DNA from: Paraburkholderia kururiensis
Lineage (GTDB): Bacteria > Pseudomonadota > Gammaproteobacteria > Burkholderiales > Burkholderiaceae
DNA length: 64,000 nucleotides
Assembly (NCBI RefSeq): GCF_034424375.1
Contig: NZ_CP139965.1
Span: 2,728,001 to 2,792,000 of the forward strand
Direction: 5' to 3'
Below, in pieces: positions 8,692 through 17,800 of the stretch (position 1 is its first letter; every line of letters starts with the position of its first letter). The translations under genes were made by a program, and so were the position numbers. The notes under the pieces are model-generated. The model did no database searches and was not told the DNA's origin. It saw only the letters and a list, made by a program, of their open reading frames with translations.

Positions 8692-9435
8692 TTGCTTTTA
8701 TCGACTTTATTCGCGCTGTTCGTGATCGCTTTCATGCTGTGGCGCAGCGCGCGCAGAGCTATCGCCGTTGCCGCGGCAGCGCTCTTCTGGTTGTTCGCCG
8801 CCGGGTGGCTCGCCCAGCCGCTACTCGACTGGGCACAACCCGCGATCTATCGCACTCCTTACGACCTGGCGACAACCGCTGTGACGTTCACTGGCACGGG
8901 AGCTACGGTCATCGTCATGCTCGGCAGCGGCACAGAATTTAGCGACGACAACGTGCTCGTCCCCAAGCATGACGCCATGGCGCGCATCGTGACCGTATCG
9001 AAGCTCTACCGCAGGTGTCACAGCGATGGGGCGAGCTGCCGTGTAATCGTGAGCGGCGGCAATCCGCAACGGCACCCGGCGTCGGAGGCCGATACTTACC
9101 TGCCCTACCTGCTCGCGCTCGGCGTGGCGCGCAACGACATCGCTCTCGACAATACGAGCCTCAACACCTATCAGAATGCCCGGAACGTCGGGGCGATTCT
9201 GCAGCATCAACGTTACGATTCGTTGATGCTCGTGACATCGGCGTACCAGATGCCGCGGGCCATGCTCGACTTTCACCGCTTCGGGTACGCCCCACAGCCG
9301 GTCGTGTCCAACGTGCGGCACGCGAAATGCGGTTGGCTGCCGAGACTGTCGAATCTCGCGGCAGCCGAGACGGCATTGCACGAGCTTGTCGGCATCGCGC
9401 AATTCCATGTTTACCGGCGCATCGGGTGGTTCTGA
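8692..9435 (+). CDS. YdcF/ElyC-like DUF218 membrane-anchored protein
   Basis: The C-terminal 170 residues match the DUF218 (YdcF/SanA/ElyC) family: VIVMLGSG near the start, the central VIVSGGNPQ with an acidic SEAD segment, then DNTSLNTYQNARN and LVTSAYQMPRA, ending in a Trp-rich tail. Two hydrophobic segments at the N-terminus anchor it in the inner membrane with the domain in the periplasm. Relatives act in envelope or peptidoglycan precursor homeostasis, but the reaction is unknown. The start is uncertain. I use a TTG (8692) because it includes the whole first membrane segment; an ATG at 8734 would cut it, and the frame is open further upstream without an obvious ribosome site. The 315 bases before it (8377-8691) show no other gene. 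Confidence 0.75.
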   Translation: MLLSTLFALFVIAFMLWRSARRAIAVAAAALFWLFAAGWLAQPLLDWAQPAIYRTPYDLATTAVTFTGTGATVIVMLGSGTEFSDDNVLVPKHDAMARIVTVSKLYRRCHSDGASCRVIVSGGNPQRHPASEADTYLPYLLALGVARNDIALDNTSLNTYQNARNVGAILQHQRYDSLMLVTSAYQMPRAMLDFHRFGYAPQPVVSNVRHAKCGWLPRLSNLAAAETALHELVGIAQFHVYRRIGWF

Positions 9436-9572
9436 GCAGAAGGGCCGGCTGTCCAATCGCGCGGCTGACCCATCATGCATAGCCCGTACCGGATCGCCAT
9501 CAATGGGTCGCCGCGCAGTCGACATGCGACGACAAGCCGCGTGCACTGGGGCCGTCACAGTCGGCACGAAGA

Positions 9573-9607
9573 TGTAACGACATGTAACTATGCGTCAGTT
9601 GTGTAAC
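9573..9607 (+). repeat. Three direct TGTAAC repeats upstream of a promoter
   Basis: TGTAAC occurs at 9573, 9583 and 9602, so the spacings are 10 and 19 bases, about one and two helical turns. A -10-like TAGAAT lies at 9638-9643 with a poor -35. The layout suggests an OmpR/PhoB-type activator binding on one DNA face and driving the gene at 9720. Confidence 0.45.
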
Positions 9608-9719
9608 TCGCCGTCATCTGGATCCCATATTGCTCGTTAGAATGAATTGTCTCTCCAAACGTCTTCTTGGACTGGACAGGCACCAGCTGGGTCCATAAAC
9701 CGCTCCTACGGAGGTAACG

Positions 9720-9971
9720 ATGAAGAAAGTGTCCCTCGCCATTCTGGTTTCCCTTTCCGCACTGACCGGCGCCGCTTACGCGCAGTCCGACACCGGCATT
9801 ACGATGAGCACCGATCCGGCCAAGGCCGCCGACATCGAGCAACGTGCCCAGGCGCTGCAGTCGCAGCAGCCGGCCGAAGCCGCACCGGCCAAGCCCATGC
9901 GCCATCATGGCCCGGCGCGCCATCACAAGAAGGCGGGCAAGGCTGCCGCCGCTTCGGGCGCAAGCATGTAA
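9720..9971 (+). CDS. Small periplasmic His/Lys/Ala-rich protein
   Basis: The product has 83 residues. A clear signal peptide (MKKVSLAILVSLSALTGAAYA|Q) precedes a mature chain of about 62 residues. This has an Ala/Gln-rich helical part and a basic His-rich patch (MRHHGPARHHKK) ending in a Lys/Ala tail. The His cluster could bind metal or protons, but no function is established. A strong GGAGG ribosome site precedes the ATG. Upstream lie TGTAAC repeats and a promoter; downstream is a strong terminator, so it appears to be a one-gene unit. Confidence 0.7.
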   Translation: MKKVSLAILVSLSALTGAAYAQSDTGITMSTDPAKAADIEQRAQALQSQQPAEAAPAKPMRHHGPARHHKKAGKAAAASGASM

Positions 9972-10014
9972 GGCAGGGCGCGGCCGCACAGGGCAGCGCC
10001 CGCCATCCCACAAG

Positions 10015-10056
10015 ACAGGTCGATGCCGGATTACCGGCACCGGCCTGTTTTGCTTT
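10015..10056 (+). terminator. Rho-independent terminator
   Basis: A stem of about 15 pairs (one mismatch and one G-U pair) with an ATTA loop, ended by a broken T run (TTTTGCTTTT). It sits 44 bases after the small periplasmic protein's stop. Confidence 0.85.
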
Positions 10057-10284
10057 TCGGCGACACATTTGCTGCAATGGCGCCGTGCGACTTTAGTCAG
10101 ATTGGGCGGCCGCAGATGGCGGTCTTCTGGGGTGCGCGGGGTCACGTGGCCTAACGGTCTACTGTCGGTCGATGGCCCGGTGTCGGTATGCTAAAGTCGC
10201 GCACTTTTCCTTTATCCCCTGTCGGGCCTGCAGTCACGGCCCGGCACGCGAGCAAGCATGCGCCCACCCGGTGCGGAGGACTCA

Positions 10285-10542
10285 ATGAGCAATATCCAGC
10301 TGGACATCGAATGGACCGAAGCGGCATCCCGCAAGATCGAGAAGCTGATGCCGCGCGGCGACAAGGAAGCCTTCCTTGCGCTGCCGCCGGTCGAATGCCT
10401 GCCTATGGAGGGCGACGTGCTGTTCCTCGGGCCTCAAGGCAAGCAGCAACCGTTCATCGTTGCAGAACGTCAATATCACCACGACGGCGATGCCGACTGG
10501 ACGATCATCCTGATTCTCGACGTCCCGCAAGCGGCGCATTGA
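10285..10542 (+). CDS. Conserved-looking hypothetical protein, 85 residues
   Basis: The product starts MSNIQLDIEWTEAA and ends ADWTIILILDVPQAAH. It is soluble and acidic, with no cysteine cluster, signal peptide or membrane segment. Its alternating hydrophobic strands suggest a small mixed alpha/beta fold. The ATG is chosen because GGAGG lies seven bases upstream; an in-frame GTG or ATG further upstream has no such site. I do not recognise a named family. Confidence 0.65.
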   Translation: MSNIQLDIEWTEAASRKIEKLMPRGDKEAFLALPPVECLPMEGDVLFLGPQGKQQPFIVAERQYHHDGDADWTIILILDVPQAAH

Positions 10543-11067
10543 GGTCGCGGAGGGCGCACACGTCGGCGCGGCGGCGATGCGGTCAGTCGGGCCTGCGATG
10601 AGCAGTCGTGCGGTGCCGTCCCGTATGAAAAGAGTCCTCTGCGGACTTTCGGTACGGCGCCGTCGAAACCGGCGTGGAATGGCCGTCGATGTCATGCCCG
10701 ACAGCCAGCACGACAACTCGCCATTTGTCGGCATCCCATCGCCGCGCTTCGCGGTGAAATCCCACGATGCGCACCACGTTGCAGCACCACGACAATCGTT
10801 GCCCTGCAACGTCATGCCTGATGGCGAGCAACGTGATTACCCGAACATTCGCCGAACGCCCAAACTGTTAGACTCGCCTCGACTTGCGCCATTGAGTCGA
10901 ATCACGGCAGCAGACGGGGCATTGCAATGCCGGCGCTGCAATCGCGCATTGCGTTTCACACGGGCTACACCGGCGGCCACGATCCGCGCTCCCCGCTCGC
11001 CGCGACTTGGCGAGCGTGGAACGCGATTGCCATCGCCCTTCCAGACATCACACTTCGGCGTTTTGCC
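10543..11067. other. Intergenic region, no gene seen
   Basis: About 525 bases between the small hypothetical gene and the EAL gene. The EAL frame stays open upstream to 10927, so part may be coding if an earlier start is used, but the extra residues do not look like protein sequence of the family. No RNA gene or strong terminator was seen. Confidence 0.45.
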
Positions 11068-12339
11068 ATGTCCATAGTCGAAGACCGGACGATTACCGCC
11101 CTGCTGCCGCATCTCGCGCGCAACGAGTCCGGCTGGACAGCGACATGGCGAGACTATGCGCTGTCGAGCGTGTTTCAGCCGGTGCTGTCGATCACCCATC
11201 AGCGGGTGGTGGGCTATGAAGCGCTGACACGCGCAACCGACTCCGCCGGCCAGCCCGTGGCGCCCGAAACGCTTTTCGCGCAGCCCAAATCCGCCAGCGA
11301 TCCGGTGCAGCTCGACCCGCTCACGCGCTGCCTCCACGTCGCGAATTTCGTCGAGCAGCGCATCGAAACGGGTTGGCTCTTTCTCAACGCCCTGCCGCAG
11401 GCATTCGAAACGGGCTGGCCGCATCGCGCGTTCATCGAGCAATTGTGCGAGTACTTCGGTCTGCCTTACGAGCGCGTGGTGATCGAAGTGCTGGAACACC
11501 GTGCCGACGACGAAGCCGCCGTCGCGGCGATGGCCGCTTCCCAGCCGCGCGACTTCCTCATCGCCATCGACGACTTCGGCACCGGCTTCTCGAATTTCGA
11601 TCGCGTCTGGCGCTACCGGCCCAACATCGTGAAGCTGGACCGCTCGCTCGTCACGCGCGCGGCGCTGCACGGCGGCGACGCATCGTTCATCGGCCACCTT
11701 GTCACCATGCTTCATCAGGCGGGCACGCTGGTGCTCGCCGAGGGCGTGGAAACCGAGGAAGAGCTGATGGTGTTGATGCGCGCCGACATCGATTTCGTGC
11801 AGGGCTTCTGGTTCGGCCAGCCGAATGCGTCGATTCGCGCGGCCGGCGCCGCCGCGCCCGCGCAGTTGCGTTCGATGTGGAAACGCTACGCGTCCTACGA
11901 ACGCCGGCACGCGCGTCGCCAGCGCCCTTCTTTCGACGACTTCACACGCGCTGCCGCCGACGCCGGCAGCGCGTTCGCGAAGACGGGCGATCTCGAGCAA
12001 GCCGCTCAGGTGGCGTTTCACGTGGCCGAAGCCTGTCGCGTCTTCGTCACGAACGAGTCAGGCGAGCAGGAGCAGCCCTCGATTGCGGCAGCGCATCTGC
12101 CGCCCCCTCCCGCGCGTCTCGCGCCGCTTTTTCCCGATACCCATTCGAACTGGTCGCGGCGCGACTATTTCCGTCGTGCCATCGCGGCGCCAGGGCGGGT
12201 GGCCATCATGGGACCGCACTGCTCGCTCACCGAGGGCGCGGATTGCTACACGGCGGCCGTCGCGGTCACGCACGCAGGCAAGCTTCACGTGCTGTGTGTC
12301 GACTTTCTCGGCGAACGGCCGCACGCGTCGTCGCAATAG
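11068..12339 (+). CDS. EAL-domain cyclic-di-GMP phosphodiesterase with a C-terminal sensor-like domain
   Basis: The EAL domain covers residues 30-255 or so of 423. The catalytic set is present: Glu51 of YEALTR, Asn107 (FLNALP), Glu140 (VIEVLE), Asp168-Asp169 (DDFGTGFSNF), Lys189 (IVKLD), Glu225 (LAEGVETEEE) and Gln245 (VQGFWFG). It should hydrolyse c-di-GMP to pGpG. Residues 300-415 resemble the PAS/Cache-like domain found after EAL in YkuI-type proteins (SRRDYFRRA, then VAIMGPHCSLTEG). There is no membrane segment, so it is cytoplasmic. The start at ATG 11068 fits the family; longer starts are possible. The arfB gene converges on it. Confidence 0.88.
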   Translation: MSIVEDRTITALLPHLARNESGWTATWRDYALSSVFQPVLSITHQRVVGYEALTRATDSAGQPVAPETLFAQPKSASDPVQLDPLTRCLHVANFVEQRIETGWLFLNALPQAFETGWPHRAFIEQLCEYFGLPYERVVIEVLEHRADDEAAVAAMAASQPRDFLIAIDDFGTGFSNFDRVWRYRPNIVKLDRSLVTRAALHGGDASFIGHLVTMLHQAGTLVLAEGVETEEELMVLMRADIDFVQGFWFGQPNASIRAAGAAAPAQLRSMWKRYASYERRHARRQRPSFDDFTRAAADAGSAFAKTGDLEQAAQVAFHVAEACRVFVTNESGEQEQPSIAAAHLPPPPARLAPLFPDTHSNWSRRDYFRRAIAAPGRVAIMGPHCSLTEGADCYTAAVAVTHAGKLHVLCVDFLGERPHASSQ

Positions 12340-12358
12340 CAGGCCTGCCCCGCTTTCG

Positions 12359-12766
12359 TCAGTCGAAGGCGATGCGGCCTCGCCCCGCCTTGAGCGCACT
12401 GTGTTTCGTCTTGCTGTCGAGGCGACGCGTCTGCGACGCGCGCGTAGGTCGCGTCGCCACCCTGGCTTTGCGCGTCACACTCACGCTTTCGATCAGCTCG
12501 TCGAGCCGCGCAAGCGCCGCCGCGCGGTTCATTTCCTGAGTCCGATACTCCTGCGCCTTGATGATGACGACGCCTTCGCGCGTCACGCGACGATCATGCA
12601 ACGCCAGCAGGCGCATCTTGATGACCTCGGGCAGCGACGACGCCCGCACGTCGAAGCGCAGGTGAATCGCACTCGATACCTTGTTGACGTTCTGCCCGCC
12701 CGCGCCCTGCGCGCGGACCGCGGTCAACTCGATTTCGTTGGGCGGTATCGCGTATCGCGCATTCAT
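12359..12766 (-). CDS. arfB: Alternative ribosome-rescue factor ArfB (YaeJ)
   Basis: ArfB hydrolyses peptidyl-tRNA on stalled ribosomes without a stop codon. The 135-residue protein has the release-factor catalytic loop GAGGQNVNKV (GGQ at residues 23-25) and the following HLRFDV strand. Its basic C-terminal tail is rich in Lys and Arg, the part that enters the empty mRNA channel in the family. The ATG overlaps the recD stop as ATGA, and a strong AGGAGG site lies within the end of recD. It is therefore the last gene of recC-recB-recD-arfB. Confidence 0.93.
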   Translation of the reverse strand: MNARYAIPPNEIELTAVRAQGAGGQNVNKVSSAIHLRFDVRASSLPEVIKMRLLALHDRRVTREGVVIIKAQEYRTQEMNRAAALARLDELIESVSVTRKARVATRPTRASQTRRLDSKTKHSALKAGRGRIAFD

Positions 12767-14853
12767 GCTTTGTCCTCCTGGTTTGCTTCGCGCAACGCTT
12801 CGGCGATTCGCGCCGAAAGCCCGGAGTCCCGCTGGGTCGGCGTCGCGACGGCTTCGGCGAAGACCGCGCGTGACCCCACCACCTCGACGCGCTCGCGGGC
12901 CCGCGTGATGGCCGTGTACACGAGTTCACGCGACAGCACGCGGCTCGCGCCGGCCGGCAGCACCAGCGCCGCATGGTCGAACTCCGAGCCCTGCGATTTG
13001 TGGACGGTCAGCGCAAACGCCGTGTCGTGAGGCGGCAAGGCGGCAGGCGACACGGTTCGCACGCCGCCATCGCTGGTACGGAAGTACACGCGCAGCACGC
13101 CGTCCGCGCCCGGCAGCGCGATACCGATGTCGCCGTTGAAGAGACCGAGCGCGTAGTCGTTGCGGGTCACCATGACCGGGCGGCCCGCGTACCAGTTCGC
13201 CCCTATCCCGACCAGCACGTTGGCCGCGCGACGCACGCGGGCGGCGATCAGTGCGTTGAGGGCATCGACGCCGCGTGCGCCGAGGCGCGTCGCGCACAGT
13301 ACGCGAAACCGGTTGAGCGTATCGAACAGCGGTACGGGATCGGGCACGGGCGCCGCGAGCGCACGACGAAGCGCCTGCGCATACGGAGCGAACGCACCGG
13401 CCAGTCGGGTAGCGGTTCGCTCCGAAAGTGGCGCACTGTCGTCTTCATAAAAGACAGCCGGATTGGCGGGCACCGCGTCACTTCCGGCTGCGCCACCGGA
13501 CGCCAGCGCCTCTAGCGCCGCCTGCGCGTCGCCGCGGCGAATAGCAAGCGAGAGCCGGCCAATCGGTGAGTCGAGCCCGAAGCGGTAATTGCGTTCCAGC
13601 CAGACGACGCAATCCGTGAGCACCGCAGTCGCCGCGACAGCCGGGCCGGGTATCGTTGCGGACTTCGCTTCCTCTTCGGGCGGCCGCGGGTCGAACAGGT
13701 CGCCATGTGCAGCATTGTTTGCCTGTCCAACGTGACGACTGCCATGTGGCGAATTCCCTGCGCCCATTGCGCCCAACGGCCTCCCGCCCGTATCGGGCAA
13801 GGCCGCCTCGAATTGATCCGCACCGATTCCCAACGCCGTCGCGATGCGCTCGACGCCCTGCCGGCTGAACGCCGGACGCGCGCTCAATTCCGCGAACACG
13901 GCGCCTGCCTCGACGGCCGCCAGCTGGTCCTTGTCGCCGAGCATGACGAGCCGCGTACGCGGTGCGAGCGCGTCGAGTAGATGCGTCGCCATCGCCACGT
14001 CGATCATCGAGGCCTCGTCCACCACCACGACGTCGTACGGCAACGGGTTGTCGCGGTGATGGCGAAATCCGCCGCCCGGCGACTGACCGAGCAGCCGATG
14101 AAGCGTGTAGGAGGTCGTGGGCAATCGCGCGGCCAGCTCCGCGGGAAGCGTGGCCGCACGCGCAAGCAGCGCTTCCTGCATGCGCTGCGCGGCCTTGCCC
14201 GTGGGCGCGGCCAGCGCGATGCGCAAATCCGGTTGAGTGTCGAGCAGACACGCCAAGAGCCCCGCCACCGTCGTCGTCTTGCCCGTGCCAGGTCCGCCGC
14301 TCACGATGGTGAGCCGGCCCGACAAGGCCGTCACCGCCGCCACGCGCTGCCAGTCCACCTCGCCGTGCGGCGCCGGTCCGAAGAAGCGCTCGAGCTTATC
14401 CTGCAGCCCTTTCACGTATGCATCGGAGACCGCAGGCGAGCCCTGCGCGTGGGCCACCAGCAATCGCGCGAGGCGCCGCTCGTAATCGTAATAGCGCGCG
14501 AGATAGAGCCGGTCCGCCGCGTCGATCACGAGCGGCCGCAAGGCCTCGGCCTTCTGCGTTCCGTCGCAGGCCACACCGCTTGCAAGAAGCGCCGCGCGGA
14601 TCTCGGCGATGTCGTCGCCGTCACGGCTCGCGAGCGCCGACAGGGGTACGCACACGTGCCCTTCCGACGTTGCGCGGCTCGCAGCAAACGCGGCCCGTTG
14701 CGCCCAGCGCACGCTGCTCGTGTGGGCACCGAGCCGCCTCGCCAGCATGCCGACCCTCGCCGCGAAGCCTTCTGCCAGCGCGAGGCTGAAGTCCGCCGGA
14801 GCCGGCATGACGGTGCCGGCGGGTGCGCCCGATAGTCGTTCCGTCGTGCTCAT
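12763..14853 (-). CDS. recD: Exodeoxyribonuclease V alpha subunit RecD
   Basis: RecD is the 5'-3' helicase of the RecBCD enzyme. The 696-residue product shows an N-terminal RecB-binding domain and the Walker A VSGGPGTGKTTTVAGLL. It also has VVVDEASMIDVAMATHLLDAL (motif II), LGDKDQLAAVEAGAVF (motif III) and ALTVHKSQGSEFDHAAL (motif V-VI), ending in YTAITRARERVEVVG. An insertion of about 50 residues rich in Gly, Ala and Pro lies between motif III and the NYRF segment. The start at ATG 14853 overlaps the recB stop as ATGA. The longer upstream frame is out-of-frame recB sequence. Confidence 0.96.
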   Translation of the reverse strand: MSTTERLSGAPAGTVMPAPADFSLALAEGFAARVGMLARRLGAHTSSVRWAQRAAFAASRATSEGHVCVPLSALASRDGDDIAEIRAALLASGVACDGTQKAEALRPLVIDAADRLYLARYYDYERRLARLLVAHAQGSPAVSDAYVKGLQDKLERFFGPAPHGEVDWQRVAAVTALSGRLTIVSGGPGTGKTTTVAGLLACLLDTQPDLRIALAAPTGKAAQRMQEALLARAATLPAELAARLPTTSYTLHRLLGQSPGGGFRHHRDNPLPYDVVVVDEASMIDVAMATHLLDALAPRTRLVMLGDKDQLAAVEAGAVFAELSARPAFSRQGVERIATALGIGADQFEAALPDTGGRPLGAMGAGNSPHGSRHVGQANNAAHGDLFDPRPPEEEAKSATIPGPAVAATAVLTDCVVWLERNYRFGLDSPIGRLSLAIRRGDAQAALEALASGGAAGSDAVPANPAVFYEDDSAPLSERTATRLAGAFAPYAQALRRALAAPVPDPVPLFDTLNRFRVLCATRLGARGVDALNALIAARVRRAANVLVGIGANWYAGRPVMVTRNDYALGLFNGDIGIALPGADGVLRVYFRTSDGGVRTVSPAALPPHDTAFALTVHKSQGSEFDHAALVLPAGASRVLSRELVYTAITRARERVEVVGSRAVFAEAVATPTQRDSGLSARIAEALREANQEDKA

Positions 14854-17800
14854 GCCTCGCCTCCGCCCATCAGCGCATCGAGCGCCTCGACGAGCGCCGC
14901 CGAAGATCTGCCCACGTGCACCCCGCCCGCCTTGCCGCTCGCGCGCCAGGCCACCCGTACGCCGCGCACGAACAGGTACAGGTAGCCCCCGATATACGTG
15001 TCGTACGTGTAATCGCGCAACCGCGTACGCAAATAGCGGTGCAACGCGACCGTGTAAAGCAGCGCCTGCAGATGATATGCGTGAGCCGACATGGCCTCGC
15101 CGAGCGAGGGCGCATCGTAATCTTCGGGCGCGTCGCCGAGGTGGTTCGATTTCCAGTCGACGATCCAGTAGCGTCCGTCGTGTTCCACGATCATGTCGAT
15201 GAAACCCTTCACGAAGCCGCGCAACGTGCCGGGCTCGAGTGCGACGTCGGGATAGCCGTGCGCAAGAAGCAGCGCGCGCAACGCGGCGAGATCCAGCGCG
15301 TCGGCGGGAAACACGAACTCGAACTCGTTGAGACGGCGTGCAGGATCGAGCGACGCGAGCGTCATGCCCGGCACGAGGTCGACGGCCACCACGTCCGCGA
15401 GCAGCTTCTCCATCATCGCCGGCAAACGCGGGACGAGTTCGGGCGCGGCGGGCGCGGGACGCTCCACGAGCGCGCGCCGGGCGGCCTCGGGCCACGTGCC
15501 TGGGTCGGAGAAGTCGGCCAGTTCGAACATGCGGTGCAGGCATTCGCCTGCCGCGGCGCCGCGCGGAAACGCGAGAATGTCGTCCGCTGGCAGAGCCGCC
15601 GGGCGAGCCGCGATCCAGGGCGTCGCGTCAGGTGTGACGTCGGCCAGTTCGTCGTGATCGGGCCGCGCATCTTCGTTTGCGGACGACGCTTCGCCGCGGC
15701 TCGCGCCGTCGGCCACAAGCGAGCTGAAGCTCGCAAGGCGCCACGGGTCGCGCAAGACGCGCCGGCTCGCGCGCGCCTGCATGCGTGCCCCGGCCGCGAT
15801 ATCGGCCTGGAGCGGCACACGTCCCGCCACCTTCGGCAACGATTCGACCGATATGGGCCCGCCTGCGAGCGCGCGCCACTGCTCGCCGAGCACGGGCACA
15901 TCGGGCGGATCGGCAAGCCACGTTTCGAAGTCGCGGCCGGCGCCGGCCACGAGCCAGTTCAGCACGCTGCGCTGCGATTCCCTGGTAGACCGCGAGGCGA
16001 GATAAGGACCGGCGACCAGATAACATCGATAAACCGCGCGCGTCAGCGCCACATAGACGAGCCGCGCGCGCTCCGCCGCCTGTTCGCGCTGGGCGTAGCG
16101 GTCCGCCTCGCGCGCTTCGTCTTCGCCGCAACCGTAATGCAGCACGGCATGGCCGGCTTCGTCGTGGTACTCGCGCGCGTCGGGCAGGCCCGACGAAGGC
16201 GCATCGCGCAATCCGCCGTCGTTAAGAAACGGACAGAACACCACCGCGTATTCGAGCCCCTTGGACTTGTGCACGGTCACGATCTGCACGAGATTGCGGT
16301 CGGATTCGAGACGCAACTGCGCCTCTTCGCCGCCGCCTTGGGCGCGTTGCGCGGCAAGCCAGCGCAGCGTGGGCGCAATGCCCGGTGTGACCGACGCGCG
16401 TGCCTGCACGAGTTCGGCGAGATGGTTCACGTCCGTGAGCCGGCGCTCGCCCTCGGGTCCACTGACGATGCGCTGCGCGACGCGCAGCTCACGCATCAGC
16501 GTGCGCCACATCATGGCGAAGCCCCGTTCGTGCCATAGCGCCCGATAACGCGAGAAGCGTTCGACCCAGCTCATGGCATCGGCCGCGTGCGCGGGGTCGT
16601 CCTCTCCCGACGGAGCGTCAGCCAGCTGTTCGAGGCGCCAGAGCGCGGCCGCGTCGAGACCGAGCCAGTCTGTTGCAAGTGCTGCACGCAGGCGACGCAG
16701 GTCGCCCGGCGTATCGATGGCGGCCAGCACGCGTTCGATCTGCTCGGCGTCGAGCGTCTCGAACACCGATGCCTGGGCCAGCTCCACGCTGCCTACGCCC
16801 CATGCCGCGAGCATCCGTTTGACGAGACTGCCCTGCCGATGCGTCTGCACGAGCACCGCGATGTTGCCGGGCGTAAGCGGCGCCGAGCCGATCGTGACGC
16901 GCCCCTCGCGCGCACCGCGCAGCAGCCGCACGATTTCCTGCGCGCACGCCTCGCTGGCTGCGCGCTGCGCGGCGCTCTTGCTGAGCATCGCGTCTTCGTC
17001 CCGCGCAGCTGCCTCGGTCTTCGCGCCTTCCGGCAGCATCCACACGCGGAAATCCGCGCCCGTCGCCGCATCGTCATGCAACGGCGGGCGCTCGCGCGAG
17101 CCGGCCCGCACCGGCTGATAGTCGAGGCGATCGAGCACGAACGCCCGCGGATTGGTCTCGAAGAGGCGATTGCACGCATCGACGATAGTCCGCGTGGAGC
17201 GCTGATTGACCGCCAGCGTGTAGCAATGCGATGCGGCATCGCGCGCGGCCAGATACGTGTGCAGGTCCGCGGCCCGGAAACTGTAGATGGCCTGCTTCGG
17301 ATCGCCGACCAGAAACAGCGGACCGCGCGGCGCGAAGATGCGGCTGAAAATCGAGAACTGCAGCGGGTCGGTGTCCTGGAATTCGTCGATGAGCGCGGCC
17401 GGATAGCGGGCCCGCAGTGTCTGGGCAAGCCAGGGATGCGCGCCAAGCGCGCGATACAGGTTCGAGAGCAGATCGTCGAACGATACGACGCGACGCGTGC
17501 GCTTGCGCGCGCTCAGTTCGGTGGGCGCGAAATCGAGCCACGCCTCGACAAGCCCGAGCCAGCGCGCGCGCTGCGCCGCCTCGGCAGCCTCGGCGGCGGC
17601 GGCCAGCGTGTCGGCCATTGCGAAGAACGCGTGCTCGGGTGGCGTGAACTTGATCTTCGTCGCTTTCTTGAGCGCGGACGCCGTGAGCTTCAGCGCCGCG
17701 CGCGGCGGCGGCGCGTGGCAATCGCCTTCGGCAAACCAGTCGCTCCAGGCGGCGATGGCCGCGCTCACGGCCTCGGGCTTGTGCGAGGTTTTGCTGAGCC

